A stretch of 64,000 nucleotides of DNA, taken from Mycobacterium hubeiense (GTDB lineage: Bacteria; Actinomycetota; Actinomycetes; Mycobacteriales; Mycobacteriaceae). How positions within the stretch are numbered: position 1 is the stretch's first letter; every line of letters starts with the position of its first letter. The stretch covers positions 281,355 to 345,354 of the forward strand of contig NZ_PIZU01000001.1 of assembly GCF_002838065.1 (NCBI RefSeq). The letters are read 5' to 3'. Under the pieces are notes generated by a model that was given only the letters and a program-made list of their open reading frames with translations, had not been told where the DNA came from and did no database searches. Position numbers and translations under genes: made by a program. Shown here in pieces: positions 26,775 through 37,347 of this stretch.

Positions 26775-27581
26775 GTGCCGACCAACGAACAACGGCGTGC
26801 AGCGGCGAAGCGCAAACTCGAGCGACAGCTGGAGCGCAGGGAGGCGAAAGCACGCAGACGGCGGCTGTTCACCATCGTCGGCTTGTCGATTGCCGTGGTC
26901 GCGCTGATCGCCGGCGGGGTGACCGCCTACGTCATCACCAACAAGGACTCCGAAACCACCGCCTCGGCCGCGCCGGGGCCGGCGGCCGATTGCCAGTACC
27001 CGCCGTCGCCGCAGCCGGCGGCCAAGAAGGTCAACCCGCCGCGCGCCGGCAAGGTGCCGACCGATCCCGCGCAGGTCAGCGTCAGCATGGCCACCAACCA
27101 GGGCAACATCGGCCTGATGCTCGACAACGCCAAGGCGCCGTGCACCGTCAACAGCTTCGCCAGCCTGGCGTCGCAGGGCTACTTCAACGACACCCCGTGT
27201 CACCGGCTGACGGCCACCGAGGGCTTGAACGTGCTGCAGTGCGGCGATCCGACGGGCACCGGATCCGGCGGCCCGGGATACCAGTTCGCCGACGAATTCC
27301 CCGCGACCGAGTACGCGCCGGACGATCCAAAGCGCGGCGAGCCGATTCCCTACCCGCGCGGCACGCTCGCGATGGCCAACGCGGGGCCCGACACCAACGG
27401 CAGCCAGTTCTTCCTGGTCTACAAGGATTCGATGCTGCCGCCGAACTACACGAAGTTCGGCACCATCGACGAGACCGGGCTGGCCACGCTGGACAAGATC
27501 GCCGCGGGCGGCATCGAGGGCGGCGCCCCCGACGGCAAGCCGGCCACCGAGGTGAAGATCACCTCGGTCGCACTGGATTAA
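26775..27581 (+). CDS. ppiB: Membrane-anchored cyclophilin-type peptidyl-prolyl isomerase
   Basis: This 268-aa protein has a basic cytoplasmic N-terminus (VPTNEQRRAAAKRKLERQLERREAKARRRR), one TM helix at about 31-54, a linker and a cyclophilin domain. VSVSMATNQGNIGLMLDNAKAPCTVNSFASLASQGYFNDTPCHRL opens the domain, and RGTLAMANAGPDTNGSQFFLVYKDS holds the active-site residues. It catalyses Xaa-Pro isomerisation outside the membrane. GTG 26775 is chosen because GGAGGA lies 8 bases upstream. Convergent with rel. Confidence 0.92.
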   Translation: MPTNEQRRAAAKRKLERQLERREAKARRRRLFTIVGLSIAVVALIAGGVTAYVITNKDSETTASAAPGPAADCQYPPSPQPAAKKVNPPRAGKVPTDPAQVSVSMATNQGNIGLMLDNAKAPCTVNSFASLASQGYFNDTPCHRLTATEGLNVLQCGDPTGTGSGGPGYQFADEFPATEYAPDDPKRGEPIPYPRGTLAMANAGPDTNGSQFFLVYKDSMLPPNYTKFGTIDETGLATLDKIAAGGIEGGAPDGKPATEVKITSVALD

Positions 27582-27593
27582 GGCCAGCAGACG

Positions 27594-29933
27594 CTACGCC
27601 GCGGAGGTGACGCGGTAGACGTCGTAGACGCCTTCGACGTTGCGCACCACCGACAGCAGGTGGCCCAGGTGCTTCGGGTCGCCCATCTCGAAGGTGAACC
27701 GGCTGATCGCCACCCGGTCGTTGGACGTGGTGACCGACGCGGAGAGGATATTGACCTTTTCGTCGGCCAGCACTCGCGTCACATCGGACAGCAGCCGGTG
27801 CCGGTCCAGCGCCTCGACCTGAATGGCGACCAGGAACACCGACGACGGCGACGGCGCCCACTCGACGTCGATGATCCGCTCGGACTGCTGCTGCAGTGAC
27901 GCCGCGTTGGTGCAGTCGGTGCGGTGCACGCTGACTCCCCCGCCGCGGGTGACGAAGCCCATGATCTGGTCGCCCGGCACCGGTGTGCAGCACTTGGCCA
28001 GCTTGGTCAGCGTTCCGGGCGCACCGGGCACCGCGACGCCGGTGTCTTCGGTGCTGCGCTGGCGCACCGGCATGGTCGCCGGCGTGGACCGTTCCGCGAG
28101 CTCGTCGGTGGCTTCTTCGTCACCGAACTGCGCCACCAGCCGCTGCACGACGTGCCGCGCCGACACATGACCCTCGCCGACAGCGGTGTAGAGCGCAGAC
28201 ACGTCGGCGTAGCGCAGCTCACGGGCCAGCGTCGCCATCGACTCGGCATTCACCAAGCGCTGCAATGGAAGTCCAACGCGTCGCACTTCACGGGCGATCG
28301 CGTCCTTACCCGCTTCCAGCGCCTCTTCGCGGCGCTCCTTGGCGAACCACTGCCGGATCTTGGCCTTGGCCCGCGGCGACACCACAAAGCTCTGCCAGTC
28401 CCGCGACGGCCCGGCGTTGGGCGCCTTGGACGTGAAAATCTCGACCACTTCGCCGTTTTCGAGCTTGCGCTCCAGCGCCACCAGCCGGCCGTTGACCCGC
28501 GCACCGATGCATCGGTGACCGACCTCGGTGTGTACCGCGTACGCGAAGTCGACGGGCGTCGAGCCCGCCGGCAATGTGATCACGTCACCCTTCGGGGTGA
28601 ACACGAAAATTTCTTGTACCGCAAGGTCATAGCGCAGCGACTCCAGGAATTCGCCCGGATCGGCGGCCTCCCGTTGCCAGTCGAGCAGCTGGCGCATCCA
28701 TGCCATGTCGTCGATCTCGGCGGCGGCGTGCGGATGCTGCGGAACTCCATTGCGGCCCTTGGATTCCTTATATCGCCAGTGCGCGGCGATGCCGTACTCG
28801 GCGGTGCGGTGCATGTCGCGGGTACGGATCTGGATCTCGAGCGGTTTGCCTTCGGGGCCGACGACGGTGGTGTGCAGCGACTGGTAGACGCCGTAGCGCG
28901 GCTGGGCGATGTAGTCCTTGAACCGCCCGGCCATCGGCTGCCACAGCGAATGCACCACGCCCACAGCGGCATAGCAGTCCCGGATCTCGTCGCACAGGAT
29001 CCGCACCCCGACCAGGTCGTGGATGTCGTCGAAGTCGCGGCCCTTGACGATCATCTTCTGATAGATCGACCAGTAATGCTTGGGCCGGCCCTCCACCACC
29101 GCGTTGATCTTCATCGCATTCAGTGCCGCGACGATTTCGGCGCGCACCTTGGCCAGGTAGGTGTCGCGCGACGGCGCCCGGTCGGCGACCAGCCGCACGA
29201 TCTCCTCGTACTTCTTGGGGTGCAGGATCGCGAACGCCAGGTCCTCGAGCTCCCACTTGACCGTCGCCATGCCCAGCCGATGGGCAAGCGGCGCAATGAC
29301 TTCCAGTGTCTCGCGGGCTTTGCGGGCCTGTTTCTCCGGCGGCAGGAAGCGCATGGTGCGCATGTTGTGCAGCCGGTCGGCGACCTTGATCACCAACACC
29401 CGCGGATCGCGGGCCATCGCGATGATCATCTTGCGGATGGTTTCGCCCTCGGCGGCGGTGCCCAGCGCCACCTTGTCCAGCTTGGTGACGCCGTCGACCA
29501 GATGGGCGACCTCGGTGCCGAAGTCGGCGGTCAGCGCCTCCATCGTGTAGCCGGTGTCCTCGACCGTGTCGTGCAGCAGCGCCGCCACCAACGTGGTGGT
29601 GTCCATGCCCAGCTCGGCCAGGATGTTGGCCACCGCGAGCGGATGGGTGATGTACGGATCGCCGGAGCGGCGCAGCTGGTCGGCGTGGCGTCGTTCGGCG
29701 ACCTCGTAGGCCCGCTGCAGCAACGCCAGGTCGGCCTTCGGGTAGAACTCGCGGTGCACCGCGACCAGCGGCTCCAGCACCGGGTTGACGGCGCTGCGCT
29801 GGGCGGTCATCCGGCGCGCCAGCCGGGCGCGGACCCGCCGCGACGCGCTGGTTTTCGCGACGTCCAGTGGCGTCACGTCCGGCGCAGTGGGAGGCGACTG
29901 CACGGCCTGGCCCGTCACGGGATCGTCAGCCAT
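27594..29933 (-). CDS. rel: Bifunctional (p)ppGpp synthetase/hydrolase Rel
   Basis: This 779-aa long RelA/SpoT homologue makes and degrades (p)ppGpp. The HD hydrolase domain has H83 and HDTVED at 121-126, so hydrolysis is intact. The synthetase region contains [38 protein letters not shown] domain ([34 protein letters not shown]), a zinc-finger-like CCTPVPGD and a C-terminal ACT domain follow. I chose ATG 29933 since GGGAGG is five bases upstream; a GTG at 29939 overlaps that site. It lies 37 bp after apt on the same strand. Confidence 0.96.
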   Translation of the reverse strand: MADDPVTGQAVQSPPTAPDVTPLDVAKTSASRRVRARLARRMTAQRSAVNPVLEPLVAVHREFYPKADLALLQRAYEVAERRHADQLRRSGDPYITHPLAVANILAELGMDTTTLVAALLHDTVEDTGYTMEALTADFGTEVAHLVDGVTKLDKVALGTAAEGETIRKMIIAMARDPRVLVIKVADRLHNMRTMRFLPPEKQARKARETLEVIAPLAHRLGMATVKWELEDLAFAILHPKKYEEIVRLVADRAPSRDTYLAKVRAEIVAALNAMKINAVVEGRPKHYWSIYQKMIVKGRDFDDIHDLVGVRILCDEIRDCYAAVGVVHSLWQPMAGRFKDYIAQPRYGVYQSLHTTVVGPEGKPLEIQIRTRDMHRTAEYGIAAHWRYKESKGRNGVPQHPHAAAEIDDMAWMRQLLDWQREAADPGEFLESLRYDLAVQEIFVFTPKGDVITLPAGSTPVDFAYAVHTEVGHRCIGARVNGRLVALERKLENGEVVEIFTSKAPNAGPSRDWQSFVVSPRAKAKIRQWFAKERREEALEAGKDAIAREVRRVGLPLQRLVNAESMATLARELRYADVSALYTAVGEGHVSARHVVQRLVAQFGDEEATDELAERSTPATMPVRQRSTEDTGVAVPGAPGTLTKLAKCCTPVPGDQIMGFVTRGGGVSVHRTDCTNAASLQQQSERIIDVEWAPSPSSVFLVAIQVEALDRHRLLSDVTRVLADEKVNILSASVTTSNDRVAISRFTFEMGDPKHLGHLLSVVRNVEGVYDVYRVTSAA

Positions 29934-29970
29934 GGTCACCTCCCAAAGTCGTCGACTTCGAGGATATCGC

Positions 29971-30501
29971 TCAGATGATGTGCAAGCTGGTGACCGGTAG
30001 CGGTTTGAGCACGTCGCGGCCGCCGAGGGCGGTCAATTCGAGCACCACCGCGGCGCCCGTCACCGTCGCACCGCAACGGCGTAGAAGCCGCACCGTCGCG
30101 CCCACCGTGCCGCCGGTGGCGAGCACGTCGTCGATGATGACGACCGTGCGCCCAGCGATGTCGATGCCCTCGGCGGGGATCTCCAGCGTCGCGGTGCCGT
30201 ACTCCAGGTCGTAGGTCTCGGAGTGCACCGGCGGCGGCAGCTTGCCGCCTTTGCGGACGGCCAGCACCCCGGTGCCGAGCTTGGTGGCGACGGCGGCGCC
30301 CAGCAGGAAGCCTCGCGCGTCGATCCCGGCGACAAGGTCGGCATCACCGGCGGTCGCCGCCAGCGCCTCGGTCACCGCCGCCAGGCCGTGCGCGTCGGCC
30401 AGCAGCGGCGTCAGGTCTTTGAACTGGATGCCCGGCTCGGGGAAGTCGGGCACTTCGCGCATCATCGACGCGATGAGCTCGGAGACCTCCGACGAACTCA
30501 T
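29971..30501 (-). CDS. apt: Adenine phosphoribosyltransferase
   Basis: This 176-aa enzyme condenses adenine and PRPP to [22 protein letters not shown] is the family N-terminus, [13 protein letters not shown] the purine-site loop, [21 protein letters not shown] the flexible loop, and [16 protein letters not shown] the PRPP-binding motif. The ATG overlaps the stop of the upstream peptide-binding lipoprotein gene. It links purine salvage to the secDF and rel genes, an order conserved in mycobacteria. Confidence 0.95.
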   Translation of the reverse strand: MSSSEVSELIASMMREVPDFPEPGIQFKDLTPLLADAHGLAAVTEALAATAGDADLVAGIDARGFLLGAAVATKLGTGVLAVRKGGKLPPPVHSETYDLEYGTATLEIPAEGIDIAGRTVVIIDDVLATGGTVGATVRLLRRCGATVTGAAVVLELTALGGRDVLKPLPVTSLHII

Positions 30502-32153
30502 CCGTCGAGTCTCCAGCGGTCCATGTTCCAGCCCGCGCCCCAACGGGTCGGGTTGCTGCTCACCGCGTACATCTTGTTCGACGTCAGCACGGTCCGCTGC
30601 TGGCGGTACAGCGGCAGCGTCGGCATGTCCGCCCACAGCATCGGCGCGCCCTCCCCCAGCAGCCGGGCCTGTTCTTTGGGGTCGGAGACGACGGCCAGCG
30701 CACCGATGACGCCGTCGACGCGCGGGTTGGCGTACCCCGACAGATTGTTGCCGTTGCCGCTGTGCAGCGCGTAGGCGTCCATGGCCGACGAGCCCGTCGA
30801 ACCGCTGCCGGCGGCCCCGCCCGTGCTGGCCAGCAGGACGTCGATCTCGTTGTTGCGCAACGACAGTGGGCCGGTGGTTTCCGAGCCGGCGTCTTGCACG
30901 GTGATCCCGGCAGGCGCGCAGGCCTTGGCGATCGCCCCGACGGTCGCGGCCGCCCGGGCGTTCGGGCTCTGATATCCGATGCGCACGGTCAGCGGCTGGT
31001 TGTTGAGCGCGGCGCGAGCCGCCCCGGGATTGGCCGCGACGAACTGGCCGCCCTCCACCGCACTCTCGGCGGCGCTGAACGCGTCCTCGGTCGCCGGGTT
31101 GAGCCGCACGTTGGCGATCGGCACCTCGGCGTTGCGAGCGATGACGTCCCGCGGTGTGCAGTGCGCCAGCGCCCGTCGGGCCGGGACGGCGGCCAGCGGG
31201 CCGCGCGGCGCGAAGATCAGCTGCTCGATGCCGGCCGACGGGGTGTTGGTGCTGACGTAGTCGTCGGGCAGGTTGAGCAGACCCGACGACCCCGCGGCGA
31301 TGTCGACGACGTCGAACGAGCCCTCGTTGACCCGGTCCTGAATGTCGGCGCCGCGCGGCCACACCGTGACCTTGTCGGTGATCGGCTTGGTGCCCCACCA
31401 TTTGTCGTTGGCGACCAGCACCACCGCGCCGTCGTCGGTCACCGACTCGAGCTTGTACGGCCCCGACGACGGGAATTTCTTCAGGTCCAGATCCGGGCTC
31501 AGGTTCCAGGTGTTGTTCCACACCTTGGCGATGCGGTCGACGGTCTCGGCGTCGCCCTGCTGCAGCGCGGTGGTGACGCCGCCGTCGCCGAGCCCCAGCT
31601 GGTCGGCGATCACGTGCGAGGGCATCATCGACGTCGCCGCGAACAGCTGGCCGAAGTCGACGAACGCGCGCTCCGGCGCAAACGAAACCCGCGCCTTCTT
31701 CTGCCCCGGCGTGCAGTCGACGCCCACGATGTCGCTGTAGCCCGCCCGGTTGGCGGCATCGAACACCGGATAGCGCCCGGATTGCGACGCCCACGCCAAC
31801 ACCAGGTCATCGCAGGTCACCGGTTTACCGTCGGAGTACACCGCCTTGTCGCTGATCTGGTAGTCGAGAACCAGCGGCGCGCGCCCCACCACCGAGATGC
31901 TGCCGAAGTCGTGGTCTCCGACGATCTGGCCGTCGGGGCCATGCAGGTTGAAGCCGGTGAGCACCCGGGCGAAGGCCTGCGGCCCGCCCGACGCGGCGCC
32001 GGCCACGGTGTTGGAGTTGTAGGTGACCAACGCGCCGTCGACGGCGTAATCGATTTCGTCGGCCGCGCCGCCCGCGCACGACGACAACCCCAGCGATCCG
32101 GCCAACGACAGCGTCGCAGCCAGCACGGCGGTCCGCCGAGGCGAGGCAGCCAT
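30498..32153 (-). CDS. ABC transporter family substrate-binding lipoprotein (family 5, DppA-like)
   Basis: A 551-aa lipoprotein with lipobox LGLSSC (Cys26), then a type 5 extracellular solute-binding fold: [51 protein letters not shown] and later [14 protein letters not shown]. Relatives bind oligopeptides, but no permease or ATPase genes adjoin, so it may serve a distant transporter or act alone. It lies 4 bp after secF and overlaps apt, within the yajC-secD-secF-apt-rel string. Confidence 0.9.
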   Translation of the reverse strand: MAASPRRTAVLAATLSLAGSLGLSSCAGGAADEIDYAVDGALVTYNSNTVAGAASGGPQAFARVLTGFNLHGPDGQIVGDHDFGSISVVGRAPLVLDYQISDKAVYSDGKPVTCDDLVLAWASQSGRYPVFDAANRAGYSDIVGVDCTPGQKKARVSFAPERAFVDFGQLFAATSMMPSHVIADQLGLGDGGVTTALQQGDAETVDRIAKVWNNTWNLSPDLDLKKFPSSGPYKLESVTDDGAVVLVANDKWWGTKPITDKVTVWPRGADIQDRVNEGSFDVVDIAAGSSGLLNLPDDYVSTNTPSAGIEQLIFAPRGPLAAVPARRALAHCTPRDVIARNAEVPIANVRLNPATEDAFSAAESAVEGGQFVAANPGAARAALNNQPLTVRIGYQSPNARAAATVGAIAKACAPAGITVQDAGSETTGPLSLRNNEIDVLLASTGGAAGSGSTGSSAMDAYALHSGNGNNLSGYANPRVDGVIGALAVVSDPKEQARLLGEGAPMLWADMPTLPLYRQQRTVLTSNKMYAVSSNPTRWGAGWNMDRWRLDG

Positions 32154-32157
32154 GCGC

Positions 32158-33426
32158 CTAACGGGTCTTTCGCTTACCCGACGGCCGTCCCGTCTTGCTG
32201 GTGGTAGGCCGCACGGGCCGCGCGCCGGGCGCCGGTTTGTCGGGCGGCGGTGTGCTGGACACCGAGGCGGCCGCGAGGGGCTCGGGTTCGGCTTCGGCAG
32301 CGTCGTCCTCGCCGGTATCGGCCTTGGCGGTATCGGCCTTGGCGGCGGCCGGTTTGCGGCGTCGCATCACCCGCGCGGTGTGGGTGCGCACCAGTTCGGT
32401 GCGCTCGCGCAGCGTGACCAGCAGCGGGGTGGCGAAGAAGATCGACGCGTACGCACCGGTGAAGACGCCGACCAGCTGTACCAGCGCCAGGTCCTTGAGC
32501 ATGCCGACGCCCAGCAGCCACACCGCGATCACCATCAGCGCCAGAATCGGCAGCACGGAGATCAAGCTGGTGTTGATCGACCGCATGAACGTCTGGTTGA
32601 CCGCCAGGTTGGCCTGCTCGGCATATGTTCGCCGGGTGGTGTGTTCGAATCCGCGGGTGTTCTCTTCGACCTTGTCGAACACGACGACCGTGTCGTAGAG
32701 CGAGAAGCCGAGAATCGTCAGCAGGCCGATCACCGTGGCGGGGGTGACCTCCCAGCCGACCAGCGAGTAGACGCCCGCGGTGGTGATGATGGTGTAGAAC
32801 ATGGCCGTCAGCGCTGCGATGGCCATGTACCGCTCGTACCAGACCGCGATGTAGATCGCGACGAGCACCACGAACACCACCAGCGCGATCAGCGCCTTCT
32901 GGGTGATCTGGTCGCCCCAGGTCTCCGAGACCGCCGAATCGCTGATCGCCTGTTTGCTGGGTTGGCCGTCGATGCCCTTGGGCTGGAAGGCGTCGAACAG
33001 GGCGGTGCGCAGTTGCTCGGTCTGCTCGTTGGTCAACGTCTCCGAGCGGATCTGCACGGTCGCCGAATCGCCACTGCCGACGGTCACCACCGACTGCGGC
33101 TCCTCGCCGATCGTCTTGGCGAAGACGTCTTCGACCTGCTGCACCGTCGCCGTGCCGTTCGCGCCCGCGACCGGCATCGACACCTTGGTGCCGCCTTCGA
33201 AGTCGATGCCGAAGGTGAAGCCGCGGATGGCGATGCTGGCGATCGCGATCGCGAGCAGCGCGCCGCTGATCGCGAACCACAGCTTGCGGCGCCCGATGAT
33301 GTCGAATGCCCCGGTGCCGGTGTAGAGCCGGACGAAAAAGCCGTGCTGCGGCGGCGTCGGCGTCGATTCGAGACTCGGCGCCTCGACGGCCGACGATTCG
33401 ACGTCGTTGGAGTGTTTAGCGGCCAT
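32158..33426 (-). CDS. secF: Protein translocase subunit SecF
   Basis: This 422-aa RND-type membrane protein partners SecD at the Sec channel and uses proton motive force. LWFAISGALLAIAIASIAIRGFTFGIDFEGGTKVSMP is the first TM plus family motif. TM2-6 follow from LIALVVFVVLVAIYIAVWYE with a GFSLYDTVVVFDKVEEN motif. A long Ala/Lys-rich C-terminal cytoplasmic tail (from about residue 350) is typical of mycobacteria. It is 4 bp downstream of secD. Confidence 0.95.
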   Translation of the reverse strand: MAAKHSNDVESSAVEAPSLESTPTPPQHGFFVRLYTGTGAFDIIGRRKLWFAISGALLAIAIASIAIRGFTFGIDFEGGTKVSMPVAGANGTATVQQVEDVFAKTIGEEPQSVVTVGSGDSATVQIRSETLTNEQTEQLRTALFDAFQPKGIDGQPSKQAISDSAVSETWGDQITQKALIALVVFVVLVAIYIAVWYERYMAIAALTAMFYTIITTAGVYSLVGWEVTPATVIGLLTILGFSLYDTVVVFDKVEENTRGFEHTTRRTYAEQANLAVNQTFMRSINTSLISVLPILALMVIAVWLLGVGMLKDLALVQLVGVFTGAYASIFFATPLLVTLRERTELVRTHTARVMRRRKPAAAKADTAKADTGEDDAAEAEPEPLAAASVSSTPPPDKPAPGARPVRPTTSKTGRPSGKRKTR

Positions 33427-33430
33427 CTGC

Positions 33431-35221
33431 CTATCCCCGTCCCGTCGTCGCGTACGAAGCCGCCCGACGTTCCCGCGCGATCTGCTGCACCGCGCCGAGC
33501 CCGTTGAACGCCGGCTTGGCCAGTGTCGGCGACTTGGACGCCAGGTACACCAGCGGCCACGTCACCAGGAACACCACGACAAGGTCCAGCACTGTGGTCA
33601 GACCCAACGTGAACGCGAAACCCTTCACCTGGCCGACCGCCAGCACGTAGAGCACCACCGAGGCCAACAGGGTGACCGCGTTGCCCGAAATGATCGTCTT
33701 ACGGGCCCTGGCCCAGCCTCGCGGTACGGCTGAGCGGAACGAACGGCCTTCGCGTATCTCGTCTTTGATGCGTTCGAAGAACACCACGAACGAGTCGGCG
33801 GTGGTGCCGATGCCGATGATCAGACCGGCGATGCCGGCCAGGTCGAGCGTGTACCCGATGTACCTGCCCAGCAGCACCAGGAGCGCGTAAACAATTGCGC
33901 CAGAGGCGATCAGCGACAAGGTGACCAGCAGGCCGAGCACCCGGTAGTAGATCAGCGAGTACAGCAGCACCAGCGCCAGGCCGATCGCACCGGCGATCAG
34001 GCCGGCCCGCAGCGACGTCAAACCTAGTGTGGCCGAAACGGTTTCGGCCTCCGACGATTCGAACGACAGCGGCAGCGAGCCGTACTTCAGCACGTTGGCG
34101 AGTTCCTTCGCGGAGTCCGCGGTGAACTGGCCGGTGATCTGGGTGCGGCCGCCGGGGATGGCCTCCTGGATCTCCGGCGCGCTGACCACCTGCGAGTCCA
34201 ACGTGAACGCGGTCTGGGTGCCGACATTGGCCGCGGTGAAGTCGGCCCAAGTCTTGGCGGCGTCGTCCTTGAATTCCAGGTCGACGACGTACACGCCGCG
34301 CTGCTGATCCAGCCCTGACGTGGCGTTCTTGATCTGCTCACCGCTGATGATCGACTTGTTCAGCAGATACACCGTCTGCCCGTCGGTGGAGCAGGTGATC
34401 AGCGGCAGATTCGGGTCGTCGTTGCCGGCCAGCACGTCGTCCTCGCCGCAGCGGGTGGCCTGGAACTGCAGACCGAGCAGCTGGATCGACGGATCGGTGC
34501 TCTGGCGGATCTGCTTCTCATCGGCGATGCGCTTGGCGAGGTCGGCCTTTTCCCTGGGCGGTGCCGGCGCGGGGCTCGGACCGGGCGCCGGGGTCGGCGG
34601 GGGCGGTGCCGGCGTGGGCGGCGGCTCCTGCGGGTAAGGCCGCGGCTGGGGCGCCGGTTCGGGGGCTTGCGGGGCCTGTGCGGGCGGGGCCTCGCCGGGC
34701 GGGGCCTCAGCGGGCAGCGGTGGTGCAGGCGGAGCGCCCGGGGGCGCTTCGGCGGGCGGTGCTCCCGGTGGGGTTCCTGGAGGCGCTTCAGCGGGCGGCG
34801 CTTCGCCCTGCGGCAGGCCGTTCTGCTGGCCGGCGGGTTGGGCCGGCATCTGGTGAATGACGGGACGGATGTACAGCCGCGCGGTCTGACCGAGGTTGCG
34901 GGCCGCGCTGCCTTCTTCACCGGGGACGGTGATCACCAGGTTGTCGCCGTCGATGATCACCTCTGAACCCGACACGCCGAGACCGTCGACGCGGGCGCTG
35001 ATGATCTGCTGGGCCTGGTTCAACGCGTCACGAGTTGGCGCGGACCCGTCCGGGGTGCGCGCGGTCAAGGTGACGCGGGTGCCGCCCTGCAGATCGATGC
35101 CGAGCTTGGGCTCGGCCTTTTTGTCGCCGGTGAGAAACACCAGTAGGTAGACGCCGACAAGCAGCACCAGAAAGAGCGACAGGTAGCGGGCAGGCTGCAC
35201 CGGCGCCGAAGACGATGCCAC
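33431..35221 (-). CDS. secD: Protein translocase subunit SecD
   Basis: This 596-aa SecD has an N-terminal TM helix ([18 protein letters not shown]), [13 protein letters not shown], a large external domain and five more TM helices. The motifs [21 protein letters not shown] and [14 protein letters not shown] are intact. A Pro/Ala-rich insertion at about residues 125-223 interrupts the first periplasmic domain. The start is a GTG at 35221. It lies 65 bp from yajC and 4 bp from secF. Confidence 0.95.
   Translation of the reverse strand: MASSSAPVQPARYLSLFLVLLVGVYLLVFLTGDKKAEPKLGIDLQGGTRVTLTARTPDGSAPTRDALNQAQQIISARVDGLGVSGSEVIIDGDNLVITVPGEEGSAARNLGQTARLYIRPVIHQMPAQPAGQQNGLPQGEAPPAEAPPGTPPGAPPAEAPPGAPPAPPLPAEAPPGEAPPAQAPQAPEPAPQPRPYPQEPPPTPAPPPPTPAPGPSPAPAPPREKADLAKRIADEKQIRQSTDPSIQLLGLQFQATRCGEDDVLAGNDDPNLPLITCSTDGQTVYLLNKSIISGEQIKNATSGLDQQRGVYVVDLEFKDDAAKTWADFTAANVGTQTAFTLDSQVVSAPEIQEAIPGGRTQITGQFTADSAKELANVLKYGSLPLSFESSEAETVSATLGLTSLRAGLIAGAIGLALVLLYSLIYYRVLGLLVTLSLIASGAIVYALLVLLGRYIGYTLDLAGIAGLIIGIGTTADSFVVFFERIKDEIREGRSFRSAVPRGWARARKTIISGNAVTLLASVVLYVLAVGQVKGFAFTLGLTTVLDLVVVFLVTWPLVYLASKSPTLAKPAFNGLGAVQQIARERRAASYATTGRG
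34553..34849 (-). repeat. Proline-rich low-complexity segment within secD
   Basis: About 99 codons encode an almost uninterrupted Pro/Ala/Glu/Gly tract with recurring EAPPG and APPAEAPP units and a later [14 protein letters not shown] run. The DNA repeats are irregular, so this is a degenerate in-frame tandem region. It would form an extended linker outside the membrane. Confidence 0.8.
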
Positions 35222-35286
35222 GTTGCTTGGGTCTCCTCGAGATCAGTTCGTCAGCACCGCAAAGGGTACGTGCTTACCCTGTGTGC

Positions 35287-35631
35287 TCAGCTGTCAGTCT
35301 TTGTATTGGGGCTCTCGGTCACCTCGGTCGCGGTCGACTCGGCGTCCGAGATGTCGTCGCTCTCGTCGTCGACATCGGGTCCGATGCGGTCGCGCACGGC
35401 CAGCTTCATCCAGGTGGTGACGACGCCGGGGGCGATCTCGAGGTCGACGTTGTCGTCGTCGATGCGGGTGATCGTGCCCTCCAGACCGGAGGTGGTGTGC
35501 ACCCGATCGCCGACGGTCAGCGAGTTGTGCAGGTCGATGGTGGCTTGCATCGCCTTCTTCTGTCGCCGAGACGCGAAGAACAGAAATGCGCCCATGATGA
35601 TGAGTAGGGGCAGGAAGACGACCAGGTCCAT
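35287..35631 (-). CDS. yajC: Preprotein translocase subunit YajC
   Basis: A 114-aa protein with one N-terminal TM helix (LVVFLPLLIIMGAFLFF), the ASRRQKKAMQATIDLHNSLTVGDRVHTTSGLEGTITRIDDDNVDLEIAPGVVTTWMKLAV core and an acidic tail. It associates with SecDF. It is the first gene of the yajC-secD-secF string; the promoter must lie in the 359-bp gap to gabT. Confidence 0.93.
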   Translation of the reverse strand: MDLVVFLPLLIIMGAFLFFASRRQKKAMQATIDLHNSLTVGDRVHTTSGLEGTITRIDDDNVDLEIAPGVVTTWMKLAVRDRIGPDVDDESDDISDAESTATEVTESPNTKTDS

Positions 35632-35990
35632 GGCAGCAGATGTCTTTCGTGTTGGTCTTCACGGCGCCCGGACCGGCCGGTCACAGTCGCCTCGTAATTG
35701 ACCAGTCTGCCATTGCGGCCGCCGAGCGCCGACCGCGCCCGTCGGCGCCTGCGCGGCTGCTGTCGCCGACATCGACGTGATGGCGGTGAAATCCCGCCAC
35801 CCCGCCGTCCTTTGCGGACCTGGTGACAGGCGCGCCGATGGCACACTCAGCCGGCCGAGGTATACGAAATCCGTTGCAGTAACCGGAAACGGGCGACGAT
35901 TCGACCACGGGTGTCGAAGTTTTCGACCGAATCGGTGCGTAGCGACTAGGCTCGAATCACCCGTCGAACCCAGGTCGTGAGGAGCCGGAC
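35632..35990. other. Divergent intergenic region yajC / gabT (359 bp)
   Basis: No gene is supported here; the only open frames are short and overlap in several registers. The gabT-proximal half contains inverted repeats built from TTCGAC/GTCGAA half-sites and a possible -10 (TAGGCT at 35947-35952). The yajC-proximal half has GC-rich inverted stretches but nothing I can name. Confidence 0.6.
35897..35934. promoter_or_regulatory. Nested inverted repeats upstream of gabT
   Basis: GTCGAA-GTT-TTCGAC (35913-35927) is a perfect palindrome. It is flanked by CGATTCG (35897-35903) and CGAATCG (35928-35934). A further TTCGAC occurs at 35900-35905 and GTCGAA at 35963-35968, making four half-sites before gabT. 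This looks like an operator array for a regulator of GABA use, though no regulator gene is adjacent. Confidence 0.55.
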
Positions 35991-37331
35991 GTGACCGCCC
36001 TCGAGCAGAGCCGCCATATCGCCACCGCCATTCCCGGGCCGCGCTCGGCGGCACTCACCGACCGCAAGGCCGCGGCGGTGTCGCGCGCCGTCGGCAACAC
36101 CATGCCGGTGTACGCGGCGCGCGCGGCCGGCGGCATCGTCGAGGACGTCGACGGCAACCGCTTCATCGACCTGGGTTCAGGCATCGCGGTGACCACCATC
36201 GGCAACGCCGCTCCCCGCGTGGTCGAGGCGGTGCGCGCTCAAGTGGCCGACTTCACCCATACCTGCTTCATGATCACGCCCTACGAGGGATACGTGGAAG
36301 TCGCCGAGCACCTCAACCGGCTCACGCCGGGTTCGGGCGAGAAGCGGTCCGCGCTGTTCAACTCCGGCGCCGAAGCCGTCGAGAATGCGGTCAAGGTCGC
36401 GCGGTCCTACACCCACAAGACGGCCGTCGTCGCGTTCGACCACGCCTACCACGGCCGCACCAACCTGACCATGGCGCTGACCGCCAAATCGATGCCCTAC
36501 AAGAGCGGCTTCGGGCCGTTCGCCCCAGAGGTGTACCGCGCGCCGCTGTCGTATCCCTACCGCGATGGGCTGATCTCCAAGGAGCTGGGCACCGATGGCG
36601 AATTGGCCGCCGAACGCGCCCTGACAGTGATCGAGAAGACCGTCGGCGCAGCGAACCTCGCGGCGGTGATCATCGAACCGGTGCAGGGCGAGGGCGGTTT
36701 CGTGGTGCCCGCCGACGGGTTCCTTCCCGCGCTGGTCGCCTGGTGCCGCGACAACGACGTGGTGTTCATCGCCGACGAGGTGCAGACCGGCTTCGCCCGC
36801 ACCGGGGCGTGGTTCGCGTGTGAACACGAGGGCATCGAGCCCGACCTGATCGTCACCGCCAAGGGCATCGCCGACGGGTTGCCGTTGTCGGCGGTCACCG
36901 GCCGCGCCGAGATCATGGACGCGCCGCATGTCAGCGGGCTGGGCGGCACCTACGGCGGCAATCCGGTGGCATGCGCGGCGGCGCTGGCCACCATCGAGAC
37001 CATCGAGCTGGACGGGTTGATCGATCGCGCACGGCACATCGAGAAGGTGATGAAGGACCGGCTCGGGCGGCTGCAGGCCGAAGACGACCGGATCGGCGAC
37101 GTGCGCGGACGCGGCGCGATGATCGCCGTCGAGCTGGTGCGCTCCGGCAGCGCCGACCCCGACCCCGCGTTGACATCTCAACTGGCGGCCGCCGCGCACG
37201 CCGCGGGCGTGATCGTGCTGACCTGTGGCACCTTCGGCAACGTGCTGCGATTCCTGCCGCCCCTGACGATCAGCGACGAACTGCTGTTGGAGGGGCTCGA
37301 CGTTCTTGCCCAGTTACTCGCCGACCTGTAG
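35991..37331 (+). CDS. gabT: 4-aminobutyrate aminotransferase
   Basis: A 446-aa class III PLP aminotransferase that converts GABA plus 2-oxoglutarate to succinate semialdehyde and glutamate. [51 protein letters not shown] [12 protein letters not shown] and the PLP lysine in [18 protein letters not shown] are all present. GTG 35991 follows GAGGAG. It is the first gene of a two-gene operon with the aldehyde dehydrogenase. In M. tuberculosis, as I recall, fadD9 follows gabT; it does not here. Confidence 0.95.
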   Translation: MTALEQSRHIATAIPGPRSAALTDRKAAAVSRAVGNTMPVYAARAAGGIVEDVDGNRFIDLGSGIAVTTIGNAAPRVVEAVRAQVADFTHTCFMITPYEGYVEVAEHLNRLTPGSGEKRSALFNSGAEAVENAVKVARSYTHKTAVVAFDHAYHGRTNLTMALTAKSMPYKSGFGPFAPEVYRAPLSYPYRDGLISKELGTDGELAAERALTVIEKTVGAANLAAVIIEPVQGEGGFVVPADGFLPALVAWCRDNDVVFIADEVQTGFARTGAWFACEHEGIEPDLIVTAKGIADGLPLSAVTGRAEIMDAPHVSGLGGTYGGNPVACAAALATIETIELDGLIDRARHIEKVMKDRLGRLQAEDDRIGDVRGRGAMIAVELVRSGSADPDPALTSQLAAAAHAAGVIVLTCGTFGNVLRFLPPLTISDELLLEGLDVLAQLLADL

Positions 37332-37347
37332 AAGAAGGAGCACGAAA

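Noticed and set aside
27924..29978. Open frame of more than 600 codons on the plus strand opposite rel
   Set aside because: It is a mirror frame of the GC-rich rel gene with low-complexity Arg/His/Gly composition; rel is a clear homologue on the minus strand.
30762..33507. Two long plus-strand frames opposite the binding lipoprotein and secF
   Set aside because: Composition is typical of antisense frames in high-GC coding DNA, and the minus-strand genes are certain.
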